NCBI GenBank assembly: GCA_905233245.1 | Contig: CAJODK010000021.1 | Coordinates: forward strand, 1-55,797 | Reading direction: 5' to 3' | Source: an uncultured Prevotella sp. | GTDB taxonomy: Bacteria; Bacteroidota; Bacteroidia; Bacteroidales; Bacteroidaceae | Length of the DNA stretch: 55,797 nt | Shown here: in pieces, positions 24,816 to 37,000 of the stretch | How the letters are laid out: the number at the start of each line of letters is the position of its first letter | Position numbering within the stretch: position 1 is the stretch's first letter | Program-made: the position numbers and the translations under genes | Notes under the pieces: generated by a model | What the model saw: the letters and a program-made list of their open reading frames with translations, nothing else | Told to the model about the DNA's origin: nothing | Database searches by the model: none

Positions 24816-24935
24816 GCAAAAAACCTCCACTCTACACCTATCCTCCACCACTCGCCTTCCCCTGTATTCAAGCGACTTCCCGAGGAGGAGTGGAGGATTT
24901 TAGTTTGTTTTTCAAAATTTTCACGCGCGTGTGCG
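24816..24935 (-). repeat. Dispersed ~120-bp element, copy 2 (inverse of copy 1 at 2480-2601)
   Basis: The reverse complement matches 2480-2601 at about 88 percent by eye, including the CACGCGCGTG palindrome, AAAATTTTGAAAAA and the TGGAGGATAGG block. It sits upstream of the VirE-type promoter. The region 24605-25090 otherwise holds only leader repeats and the promoter of the giant gene. Confidence 0.8.
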
Positions 24936-25006
24936 ATTAAGGTGAATAAAAAAACAATAAAAACACCCCCGTGTTAAAGAATGTTTATTTTTGCAAAAAA
25001 CCTGGT

Positions 25007-25034
25007 GGAAAACGTTAGTATTTTTCCGTTTTCC
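25007..25034 (+). promoter_or_regulatory. Inverted repeat in front of the giant-gene promoter
   Basis: GGAAAACG (25007-25014) and CGTTTTCC (25027-25034) are a perfect 8-bp dyad with a 12-base centre. The second arm touches the -33 TTG at 25035-25037, so it could be an operator. Confidence 0.45.
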
Positions 25035-25065
25035 TTGCGTATGTGTAATATAATGTGTAATTTTG
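25035..25065 (+). promoter_or_regulatory. Promoter of the 5764-residue giant
   Basis: TTG at 25035-25037 and TAATTTTG at 25058-25065 are 20 bases apart, matching the Bacteroidetes layout. The ATG follows 26 bases after the -7 box. Confidence 0.55.
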
Positions 25066-25090
25066 CACAATAGAAGACTACTAACAAGCT

Positions 25091-28000
25091 ATGATCAGGC
25101 TTATGAATAGATTTTACACTACTAATTCTTACGACGGTAAAACGACCTGCAAGACGTGGGCTGCCAGCAAGCTCTTCCAGAGTTGGCTGACGCGCAGTAT
25201 TGTTTCCCTGTTGATGTTCCTCAGCGTTTTTTCTTACGCGCAGGCGGATACAAGCGTATGGGACGGAACGTATGACAAACCTGCCAACGGAACAGCTGCT
25301 CCCAATGCTTTGCAGCTTGGCAACTACTTCGGTGGCTCAGGTACAGAGGCTGACCCCTATACCATTCGCACTGCGAGGGAGTTTGCTACGTTTGGCTATC
25401 TGTGCGGTCATGTCATGACTGGCGGTAACAATTTCTACGGCTACTTCAAGCTTACCACTGACGTTGACCTCAATGGCGATGAACATGAGTGGATATTCGG
25501 TGAGGCGCGCTCTCAGGGTCTTCAGGCTGTGTTTGATGGTGATGGTCACACCATCAGCGACATGAAGATTGTGGTAAGGAGCACCGACCCTACATACAAC
25601 AATCAGTATCGTTATGGTCTGTTCTGTGCCATTCGCGGTGTCAGCCTTGCTAAGCCTGCGGTCATGAAGAACTTCACCCTCAAGGACCCTGTAGTGGAAA
25701 TCGAAGGCGCTCACAGCTCCAATGACCACATGATAGGCTTCCTTATGGGTAATGTCCACAACTACTCTGACTTTAAGAACATCATCATTGACCATCCTGT
25801 CATGACCTTCAAGGCAAGCCAGCAGTCTAACTGGTACACCAGTACCGGCATTGCCTACAGTCAGAACAATGTCGGCATGCATGTCAACAATGTCGTGGTG
25901 AAGAATCCTTCGGTGACATCGACTGGTACGCTGACCTATCGTGCTAACAACTCCAACGTCCGCTTCTTCTTCGGTGGCGTAGTTGGTTATATGTATAGCA
26001 GCAACAACACTGTAAGCACCACATCTACAGTGAACAACTGTGGTGTCACAGGCTCCAGCTCCAACATTGACTTTACTGCCTACCAGCCTGACGTGGTAGG
26101 CAACTATGCCCGCAACCTCTTCATGGTTGGCGGTGTCATCGGTGTCTGCTGCAATCCTCACAAATATCCTGAGAATCTCTATTTCACAGGTAAGATATTC
26201 GCACCCTTTGCCGTTGTGGCACCATGTCTTGCTTCCACACAGGACAACAGTCCAGCCTACGACCACATAATCGGCTACTATGGCGGCGAGTATGAGAGCA
26301 ACACCGACGAGGTGGAGCGCAGTGCATCTTCTTCATGGTCATACGGTGACTACAAGATAGGACTGTATTATACCCTTGGAGCACCTACGGCGGAAGGCAG
26401 TAATTACTATGTTCCTGCCGATGCTACATACAGCAGTACCAAGCGCTATGTCAACTATACATCTTCTGATGTGGAGGACGATGGTACTGGCAAAAAGTAC
26501 GTCGCTGCCCACAAGCTTGTGCGTCACAACCGTTTCGTGGGCACACCGCGCCGCAGCTCTACCGTTTTGTGGTGGACGGAGCGTTTCAATAGCACCACTG
26601 ACACCAAGGCATCCGTTGCTCCTACGTCACTCAGCGACTGGACGACAGGTGAGCAGTATATGTTCCCAGAGTACAACAAGAATGCAACGGTGTTCCCATG
26701 GTATTATATGTACTACGCGCAAGGCGTGAACCGTGATACCAAGTATCTCGCCTCTGCAGTGGCATCCGATTACGAGACGGCTCTTGAGAAGAACGTGGAG
26801 ACGGCAATGGGCAAGACTGGTGCCAAGAAAATTACCCTCACCCTTACTGACAACAACAAGGGACAGCGCGGCTTCGACGCACATGAGTTCGAGGTTGCTG
26901 CCACGGGTGACGATGCTTCCGACCTTACCTACCAGTGGTATGTCGATGGCGTGGCACAGGGTACCGGCACCACGCAATCGGTTACCCCGAGCTTCAACTA
27001 CACCCAGGGCTACCAGAACGGTACCAACGTCATCGTGGTGGCAAAGAAAGATGCCACGGTCGTGGCACAGGCTACGAGCTACCTCCCCGTTGTACGTCTG
27101 CGCTTCAAGGGTTCTGAGAGTGCGGGCACCAAGACCGACAACAACCACACCTATGTATATGACGCGGGCACGAAAGCGCACCCGTACCTTATTAATAGTG
27201 ATAAGGACCTCCGACTGTTGTCCGAGCAGATGAAGCAGACTGGCAGTATGCGCCAGGAGTTCATATACTTCTCTTCTGGGCTCAACAGCGGCAAGCAGTG
27301 CTATTACCGCAATTATGCGTACAACCAAGCAAGCAATGCCCAGATAAGCTACAACCAGGCTTACTATGAGCTCGACGGCAACGTCACGATGGACTCCTCT
27401 AAGCCCTTCCAGCCTATCGGTCCGTCAGGCTATCCTATGTACTATACCGACGGCACCAACGGAACCTACAACAACAACTTCACCTTCGCCGGCGTCTTCG
27501 ATGGCAAGGGCTTCAAGATTAAAGGCCTGAAACAGACGTGGGCTGCAGGCTATGCCAATGCTGGTGGTGTAAACAGCGTATGGGGACTCTTCAGCGTCAT
27601 AGGCAGCACCTCACAATATTATAAGGTGGGAGAAACTACGGCATCAAATGCAGCTGTGCGTAACCTCATCATCGACGGTGCAGAGTTTATTCACGATACA
27701 GCCAATACATCTTTCTATTACCCGGGAACTAATTCATCGGCAACTTCCGGTAATTCTAACAACTGTTATATAGGTCCGCTCGCCGGTATAGCTGGTCAGT
27801 TCTCTACCATAGAGAATATCTCTGTCATCAATACCAGAATTCACGATACAGGTTCCAGTGAGTATAAACTCGCTGCCAGGCGCCTGTCAATAGGCGGTGT
27901 CATAGGTCGTGCTACGGCTGCTATCAATAATGATAACAGTACGATGGCTAATACCACTCTGCGTAATCTTTCTTCCGATGCTGATATTGACATACAGCAT

Positions 28001-31000
28001 GCCGAGTTCAGCAACCAATCTAATGGTCAGCAGATGCAAATGTTCAACATCGGAGGTATTGTAGGTAGTATGCACTCTAACGCTTCTGATGCTACGGTGC
28101 CATACCCTCGTCCTGCTATCTATACGGGTAAGGTGAGGGCTCGTAATGCCACCGTAGGTCCTATCTTCGGTCATGTAACATGGAACAACTTCTCTACTTA
28201 TAACTATTTGCAGATTGCTAATCACTGGACTGCCAAGTCATCAGCTACGGCTTCTTTCGATGCCACGGGTATGTATTATAGCAACTTCGACATTTACCAC
28301 GAGGGTGCTAAGACGAACTATGCTGGAACCACATACACAGCTTTAGGCAAAGCAGGCTACCAGACAATGACAGACAGCTATCCTTCTGTCGTGACAAACT
28401 TTGGCGACCGCAATATCAAGGAGAAGAATGCTCATCCTACGGCAAATCCAAACACAGATGCAAATACTGTCAACTATCAAAGTGACGGAGATATGTATGA
28501 GTATCAGGGTGTCAACCAGGGTATCTATGCTGCAGAGGCAAGCACCGATGTCACTGATGCCTTTAATGATTATTCTTCGCTCACTGATGACCAGCAACTG
28601 CTCGTCAGGGACTATAAGTGGAGTTGGGATGCCAACGATGCCAGTCGTCCTGTTGTATCCATCGGTGAGTCCACAGGTCTCTTTGTTACGGCAAAGGACA
28701 CCTATACGGGCTCTTCGCTTACCGAGGATCATATCCTTACCGCTACCGTCACCAGTGCTTCTACTGGAGAGCGTACATATCAGTGGTATAAAAAGGTGAA
28801 AGTGGCTGGTGTAGATACAGACCAGCCTATAGACGGTGCTACGTCAAGTACATACACCGCCACTCCAAACATCCACAACCAGTATATCTTCTGTAGGGCT
28901 ACCATTACCGTAGGTGAATCATCAACATCGGCAGACTCTAAGGTACTCATCGTTCCGCGAACCGACGAGATTACCGCCTCTGCCGGCAAGACTGGCAGTG
29001 AAGGCGCTTGGACTATGCAGGCTAAGCTGTCACTCAGTCCTACCACTTCTGCTACGACAGAAACTCTTACGGATGCTGGCTTTGTAGTAACCTATCAGTG
29101 GTATAAGGGCAGCGTGTCAAATGCAACCAAATCTACGGAGACTGGTAATACTACGGCTGAACTCAGCGTTACGACAGACGAGACGGTGGTGCGCTACTGT
29201 GTCATCACGGTGGTTGACAACACGGTGCACAGCGACTACACCGAGACCAATACATGGCAGTTCACCGTCAGCAAGCTGCCGGCAAACGTCATGGTGATTT
29301 ATCTTGACCCAGAGAACGGCTCAGATAGCAACGAAGGTAAGGATAAAGACCACCCTGTCAAGTCATGGCACAAGGCTTACTCTGAGCTCGTTGACGACGT
29401 TACTTGGAATGACAACATCATCGTCCTCATGAGTAACAGTAACTATGAGCGCACCAAGGAGGGCTTCATGCTCGACGGCAGTCTTACCGGTGGCAACACC
29501 GACACTGCGGCAAACTGGGAGACAAAGACATGGACCAATACTGATACCCATGCTTCTGCAGGCTACCAGTCAGGCTTGCAAAACAAAGTTATGTGGAAGA
29601 ATGTTACCATCACAGGTAAGTGGGAAGGCAACGACTATTCTTCTACAGGTACAAATACTGCCAAGATATACTTCGGAACAAGCGAAAACCACGGTATAGG
29701 ACTCTTTGGTGATACAAAATTCGAGAATCTTACCTTCGATTCCGAGGATACGAGGTATCATATTATATATTGTCAGTACCACGACCTTGAGATGGGCGAA
29801 GGCATCGTGACAAGGGGTATGCGAAATGATGGTGACTACGGAAAGGTCGCAGGTGCTTACGATTTGGACTTACAGATATTTGGCGGTTTCCTTAATGACA
29901 GGCGTTTCAGGGACGACGCCAATGGTTTCGATTATACCAGGATGCAGGGCAATATGCCTACAGCCAAGAAACCTTGGATGCCGCACGGCAATGAGGGCTT
30001 CAAGATTAACATCAAGTCAGGTCACTACTCAGTAATATGCGCATCTTATCGTCAGAACGATGATGGTGCCGGTCATGGTCAGGGTATTATTGGTACTCCT
30101 AACATGCCTGTAAGGTGCTCTATCAACGTAGATATCGACCGCGAATGGAATGATGAGCCGGCACACAAGAACTGTATAACGACCGCCAACACTGCCGCCG
30201 ACTACGACATAGGTCTTATCCTTGCAGGTAACCACGAGGGTGCCATGTACGGTAATGTTGACATCAATGTGTATAGCGGACATGTAGGACGTATCGCCAG
30301 TGGTACGCTCGGTGCCCTTCGTACAAGTAACGCACACTGGTGGTCAGGTCACTATCTGCCGTTCAATGCTTTCATGGGACGTGCAAACATACTTATTGAC
30401 CCTTCACAGTCGCGTTTTGCAGCAGCTGATGAGACATCAGAGGTAAAGAACGCCCGCGTGATACTTACCGAGATGTATGGCGGCGGTGTAGGACGTGCGC
30501 TCAGTGGTGACGGTATGATTACCATACCATTCTACGGACAGACGTCAATCACCATGAATGGTGGTACGTTCAAGCTCCTGCCTGAGAGTAATACCAACAC
30601 GACGCTGTTCCCTGGTATCTATGCTACGGGTGCTGGTGGTGTAAACGGTATGTACCATGTTGCTGAGACCGTTTCTAACAACAGTTCTCAGCGTCTGCCT
30701 TACTGGGTAACTGACAAGAACGGTCAGGTTGACTACGGTGACTGGAGCACCTTTGATTCTCACCGTGGTGCACAGAAGGTATATATCAAGTGCTACGAGG
30801 ACTTCGACGTGGCAGGCGACACTCTGCGCTATACACTCATTGACCCTGAGGATGCTCAGACTACCGTAATCCTTAATGATGGTATGTATGGAACAGCATC
30901 AAAGCCTATTGACGGCATCTATGGCGGCGGTTCTGGCTACACACCTACCGTTTGGTTGGATAATACCAGCTTATCTTACCCTAACTACCGAAGTGGTAAT

Positions 31001-34000
31001 ATCTATGGTAAGGAAGGTGCTGACCATCCGGTAGCATCGCTCACCATCAACGGCGGTGATTTCTATCTAAAGAACGGTGTCTTTGCTGGCGGTCGTGGTA
31101 CGGATTATTATTACAACACAAAACGCACACCAAACAATGCATCAGAATATACATCCCTTGGTCAGATATTCGGTGACGTAGAGCTTAATATCTCTGGTGG
31201 TTACTTCCACCATGACACCTCAAATGCTGCAGCTTATAAGGGCGATGTATATGGCGCAGGTCTTGGCGTTGGCACTGTAGAGTTGGCAAACAGCAGTGCA
31301 AGTGACGGTGCCAAAGGCGGTAGCGGAACATTCACTTACCTCACTGATATGGCACGTATCTATGGTAAGACAACGGTAAACATCACTGGCGGTACTATCG
31401 AAGGCAACGTGTTTGGTGGTGGTGCTATGGGTGACGTAGGCTATGGAACCTCAGCACGAGACGGCAACTATCACTTCAGTGCAGTTAATGATTCAACGGC
31501 TAATGCTGTGACGCTCAACATTAAGAATGCTATAATTGGTGGTGAGATATACGCTGGCTCAAGAAAGAGTGATATCTATGGTAGCACCGTAACCACGATT
31601 GAAGATACCAAGATAGGCGGTGATATCTATGGTGGTGGTCAGGGTGAACTCAGCGGCTCAACTGTAGTGGCCTCTGCCGACATTAAGGGTAACACCTCTA
31701 TCACTCTCGGCACGGGTTCTTATTTCATAACGAAGTCTGGCAGCGAGTTTGTGCCCGACTACTCTACAGCCCACTATGTATATGGTGGTGGTAAGGATGC
31801 TTCCGTCATTGGTCTGTATAATAATAACAGTGGTACGGTAATTACCGATACAGAGAGTACCGATATGTCAACAACGGCAAAGACTGCAAAGAGTGGCGGT
31901 AACACCGTCGTCAACATCAACAACGGTATGGGTACTGGTCAGCTCACCGTATATGGTGCAGGTCTGGGTGCCAACACCTACTGTAACATCACCACTGTAA
32001 ACATCACCAACTTCGCTACCTCAACAGGAACAGGTGTTGATACAAAGGTTATCGGCTTGAAGGAAGTGTATGGCGGCGGTAACGAGGGTACAGTGTTTAC
32101 CAACACCAGTGTCAATATGCGTGGTGGACAGGTGCTCGGCAACGTGTTCGGAGGCGGTAACCTCGCTCCTGTGGGTACATTTGCAAACGATGCCTTTAAG
32201 CCATTCGGCACTATGGTGTCACTGGCTAACACTAATGCAAAGATTTACGGTAACATTTATGGTGGTGGTAACGAGGCTAACGTAGAAGGTACCTCTCAGG
32301 TTAGCGTATCGGCTGGTACCTTCGCCGGCGAGATATTCGGTGGCGGTAAGGGCGTACTTGCAAATGATGACAACAGTGTCAGCAAGTCTGCCGACGTCAT
32401 CGGTCAGACAGCAGTATATGTGAATGGTGCCCACGTAATATGGGATCAGTTGTGGGATGAAGGTACACAAAAATTTATCAAGTGGGATGGTCAGACGACA
32501 ACAGGTGATATAGCTACCCGCTTCATAAGGATGAATAGCAAAACACCAATATTCCTCAACAATCATAATATCTATGGTGGTGGTGAGTATGCCAGCGTAG
32601 TAACTGACACAGCAAGGGTAGAGGTAACGAATGGTGCCGTGCCTTCTGACCTTATAAAGAAGACCGTTTGGAAGAATGCTTTCAAAGATAATGCTAATCC
32701 TCACTTCTACGTATTCGGCGGTGGCTATGGTGCCTTCACACAGGTTAAGAGCACTGACGTGACAGTGGGTGTGGAAGGTTACTATAGCGACGATGAGGAT
32801 GAGAGCACCAACCAGCAGTGGTCTCTCGACCTGCCGTTTGAGGGTGAGAACCGCGAGACAGCAGTTGACAACGATGAGATTCAAATCTTCGGTAACAACT
32901 ATGGTATCGGTGGCTACACCATCCTCGGCGTTATCGGCGGCGGCTATGCCGGACTCGTTAAGGGAGACACAGACGTGAAGCTCGGCGGTACTACCTTCGT
33001 TCACCGTGTATATGGCGGTGGCTACGGACAGTTAGCTGCGTATAATGCTCTTGCATCGGGTACCCGTCTTGACTATCAGACCAACCAGACTAACTCTATA
33101 ATAGAAACAGAAAGAACTCGCGAACAGCTCGGTGAGGTAGGTGGTAACACCCGCGTATTGGTAAGCCTTTCTGAGCCTGACTCTAAGGGTCGTACTGGTG
33201 GCGTATATGGCGACGTATTCGGTGGCGGTGCCGGTGTAGAATCTACAAGCAACAAGGGCGATTATACCGACTATACCCAGATGGGTCAGGTGCTCGGTGT
33301 TACGCGCGTAGATGTAACAGAGAACGCACGCGTATATGGTAATGTATATGGCGGTGGTGATGTGGCTAACGTAATGAACAGCGTAGCGACACAGGACTCT
33401 GTAACTATTGTAAAGGTTCGCGGTGGCGACATCTTCGGCGATGTCTTCGGTGGCGGTAAGGGACGTATAGGTGCTAATGCAGATAACTACGAGGACCTTG
33501 GTAACGTCTATGGTAATACTTACGTGGTACTGAAAGACTCTATAAAGACTGTTGACGCTGAGAACATCACCATCTCTCCAAATATTTGGGGTAACGTATA
33601 TGGTGGTGGCGAAGTAGGCGACGTCAAGAAGACCGACGAAACGCGCGGTAATGCCTTTGTAAGCATCGATGGCGGCAACGTTGGTGGCGACGTATATGGT
33701 GCCGGCTATGGCGACATAACAGATGGCTATCAGAGTTCTGCCGATGTAGAGGGTAATACCAATGTGATAGTCAATGGCGGTTCGTTCCTATGGAAGCAGG
33801 CTGCAGAACTTGACGGTAACATAAAGACGCTCGTTGAAAGCCAGATAGACCGTGAGACGGCTCTCGCTATCATTGCTGCACGCAAGAGTGGTGAACCGTC
33901 TGCAGAACTGGAGTCACTGAAAGAAAACTATAAAGACGTATTTGACTACGACAACAACCAGTTCATACGTGACCATAATCTCTATGGTGGCGGTAATACG

Positions 34001-37000
34001 GTTTCTCGCGTTACAGGCAATGCCAATATCACCGTTAATCACGGTATGCTCAATGATGATATTGCATACTTTGACGATAAGATATGGGATCTCAGTTCAC
34101 TGCTCACCCAACTTGTTACCGATAACAACTCTCACCCGCAGTTCTCTGTCTTCGGTGGCGGTTATGGTATCAATACCACTATTGGCAACGACACCAATGT
34201 TAAGGTACAGGTAGGTAAGGAAAGCGAGACCTATGCAAGCAAGTCAGCTGACCAGGCTACATGGAACAGTCTGTTTAACGAGACAGATGGTGTATGGAAG
34301 ACTGAATATGATGGTTTGAACCAACAGATAAAGGATGCCTACTATGGAGGTACGAGTGGCAGCAACGGCTTGTTCCGTTATACTACCGTTCGTCTTGCTA
34401 ACCTCTTCAGCATGCCTAACCACACCTTCATGAACATTGTGGGTGGCGGTATGGCTGGTAGGGTAACTCGTGACGCTCATGTGGATGTTTCAGACCAGTC
34501 AATGTGTCAGAACATCATCGGTGGCGGTATCGGTATCGAGCCTGCAAGTGTGGGTGTTGTACCAGATGGCACTGAGACCTACGGACAGGTAGGCGGTTCT
34601 GCTACTGTAAACATCACTGGTGCCATCGTGGCAGGTAATGTATATGGTGGCGGTGCTGGTGTAGAGTCATATTTGAAAGGCGACTCATACGTTGACTTCC
34701 CATTGATAGGTGCGGTGGATAAGACCACCAGCGTTACTATTGATGGTACGCCATCAAGCACCATTATCTTCGGTAAGGTATATGGCGGTGGTGATATTGC
34801 CGATGTTACCAACTCTGACCCTGCAGACCCTGCAGACCCTGCTTCAGAGGTAACCATCCAGGGTGGTTGCGTATATCAGCAGGTATTCGCAGGTGGCTCA
34901 GGTCGTATTGCTTCAGAGTGTGCTGACCATACTCAGCTTGGTAAGGTATATGGTAACACTAAGGTGACCATACAGGATGACACTTCTTCTCCTTGGCTCT
35001 GGAACCGCGTATATGGCGGTGGCTCTTATGGCTCAGTAGAGGGCAACACCACGGTGGACATCAAGGGTGGTCATTTGGGCTATAACATCTTCGGTGCTGG
35101 TCTGGGTGACGTAACCATAACAGAGGATGGCGACTCCATTATCACCAGCTCTAACGTAGGAGGCAACACTAACGTCAACATAGAAGGTGGTGAGTGGTGT
35201 CTCTCTCAGATGTGGGATCTCGAAAACAAGAGATGGGTAGCACGCACAGGTCTTACCTCAGCACAGTTTGATGATGATGCCAAGAAGTTCAAGATTAACC
35301 ACAATATCTACGGTGGTGGTAATGCTGCTTCTAACGTTACGGGTAACACTAATGTAACGATGACCAAGGGCTTGTTGCTTGGCAACACCAACCTTGGTCA
35401 TGATGATGCTGGCAGAACGGCTACCTCTCTCTTCTCTTCTACCGAATGGAAAGAGGTTTACTACAAGCGTGGCTCATTCCACTTCAGCGTTATCGGTGGC
35501 GGTTATGGTGAGAAGACCAGTGTTAACAACACCAACGTAAACATCAATATCAACTTTGATGGTCGCACTGCACTTGCTTCCACAGACTCAGAGGAGTCAG
35601 CCGACGTGCTGAAGGACAGCCTTCACGTGGCATTCGTGGATAAGCAGTCATTGCTTGACGTTATCGGTGGTGGTTACAACGGAGAGGTACGTGGCACAGC
35701 CAACGTGACAATCGAAGGCGACGCATACCTGCGCCGTGCATACGGTGGTTCGTTCTATGCTGACGTGGCTAAGACCAACACGCTCATCAAGTCGGCTAAC
35801 ATCGACGAGGTGTTCGGTGGCGGTATGATGGGCGATATCACAAGCGCAGCTAATCCTTTAGCTCCTTCCGTAACCCTCAATATCGGTGAGTCTGCCGCAA
35901 GTGACAACAACAAGATATTCATCAACCACGACGTATATGGTGGCAACGATGTGTCTGGTCAGATTAACGGGTACATAGATGTCAACATCTACGGTGGTAA
36001 GATATATAATAATGTATATGGAGCCGGCAACGGTAACTACCTCTATCGACTCAATGAGCACCGTCAGAAGGTGACCACTGTTGAAGACTATGAGTATGAC
36101 AACACTGACTACGGTCTTGTTTATGAGGTGCCACGCCGCACTGACCTGATGCCTGCATCTGCTGCGAGTGCGTCAGAGGCTGCACGTCTGGTAAACATCA
36201 ACTCTTTCCGTCCACAGGCTCAGTATATAGACCTCAGCGTTACGGGTTCTGCATCTACTCCTATCAAGATTCTTGGTAAACTCTTCGGTGGTGGTAACAC
36301 CGCTACGGTAACCCAGCTTGACGGCACTAACAAACCAGCCGTGACGGTCAACATTGGTGACTATGTAACGGCAAATCAGGTGTTCATGGGTTCTGACGGC
36401 GATGCAATGTTCGACGAGTCATCAACAGGTCTGCTCGCTAAATTCATGACCATCAACGATGTGAAGCTGCCTAACGAAATCAACTGGTCTGGCGACCCAT
36501 ATAATAAGGCGATACCTCTGAAGTACCTGCCATTGGAACTCGACGACCGTGTCAAGACCTTCCCTCACATCATCGACCTCTACTTCCAGCCGGTTGAGAT
36601 GTCTGTTCAGCCTGTGCTGAAGTGGAACGGTACGGTAGGCAATACAAGCAGCGATCCTACTGTTACGGAGACTTATATCGGCAGCTTCTTCTGCGGCGGT
36701 AACCGTGGTAACATGGACGTAACGCCTGATAATAACGGTAACGCTGTTGACTATATCTTCCCTAACGGTCTTACCATCAAGGATAAGATTGTAGGCGGAT
36801 GTAACAACGCCAACTATAAGAATACTAACCTCGGACTGGAGCACGAAGGCGGTTATCTGCTCGGTAAGCGCGCTACAGCTGAGGCTATGATAAAGCTCAA
36901 GGTAGCTAAAGATTGTATCATCCGTCCTTACTCAGCGACAAACGAGAGCACTACCTACACAGGTGGTAACATCTACGGTGGTTGCTATGAGACAGGTACT

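Noticed and set aside
25337..26266. 309-codon antisense frame in the first giant gene
   Set aside because: Opposite strand of a conserved repeat protein, with Val/Ile-rich random composition.
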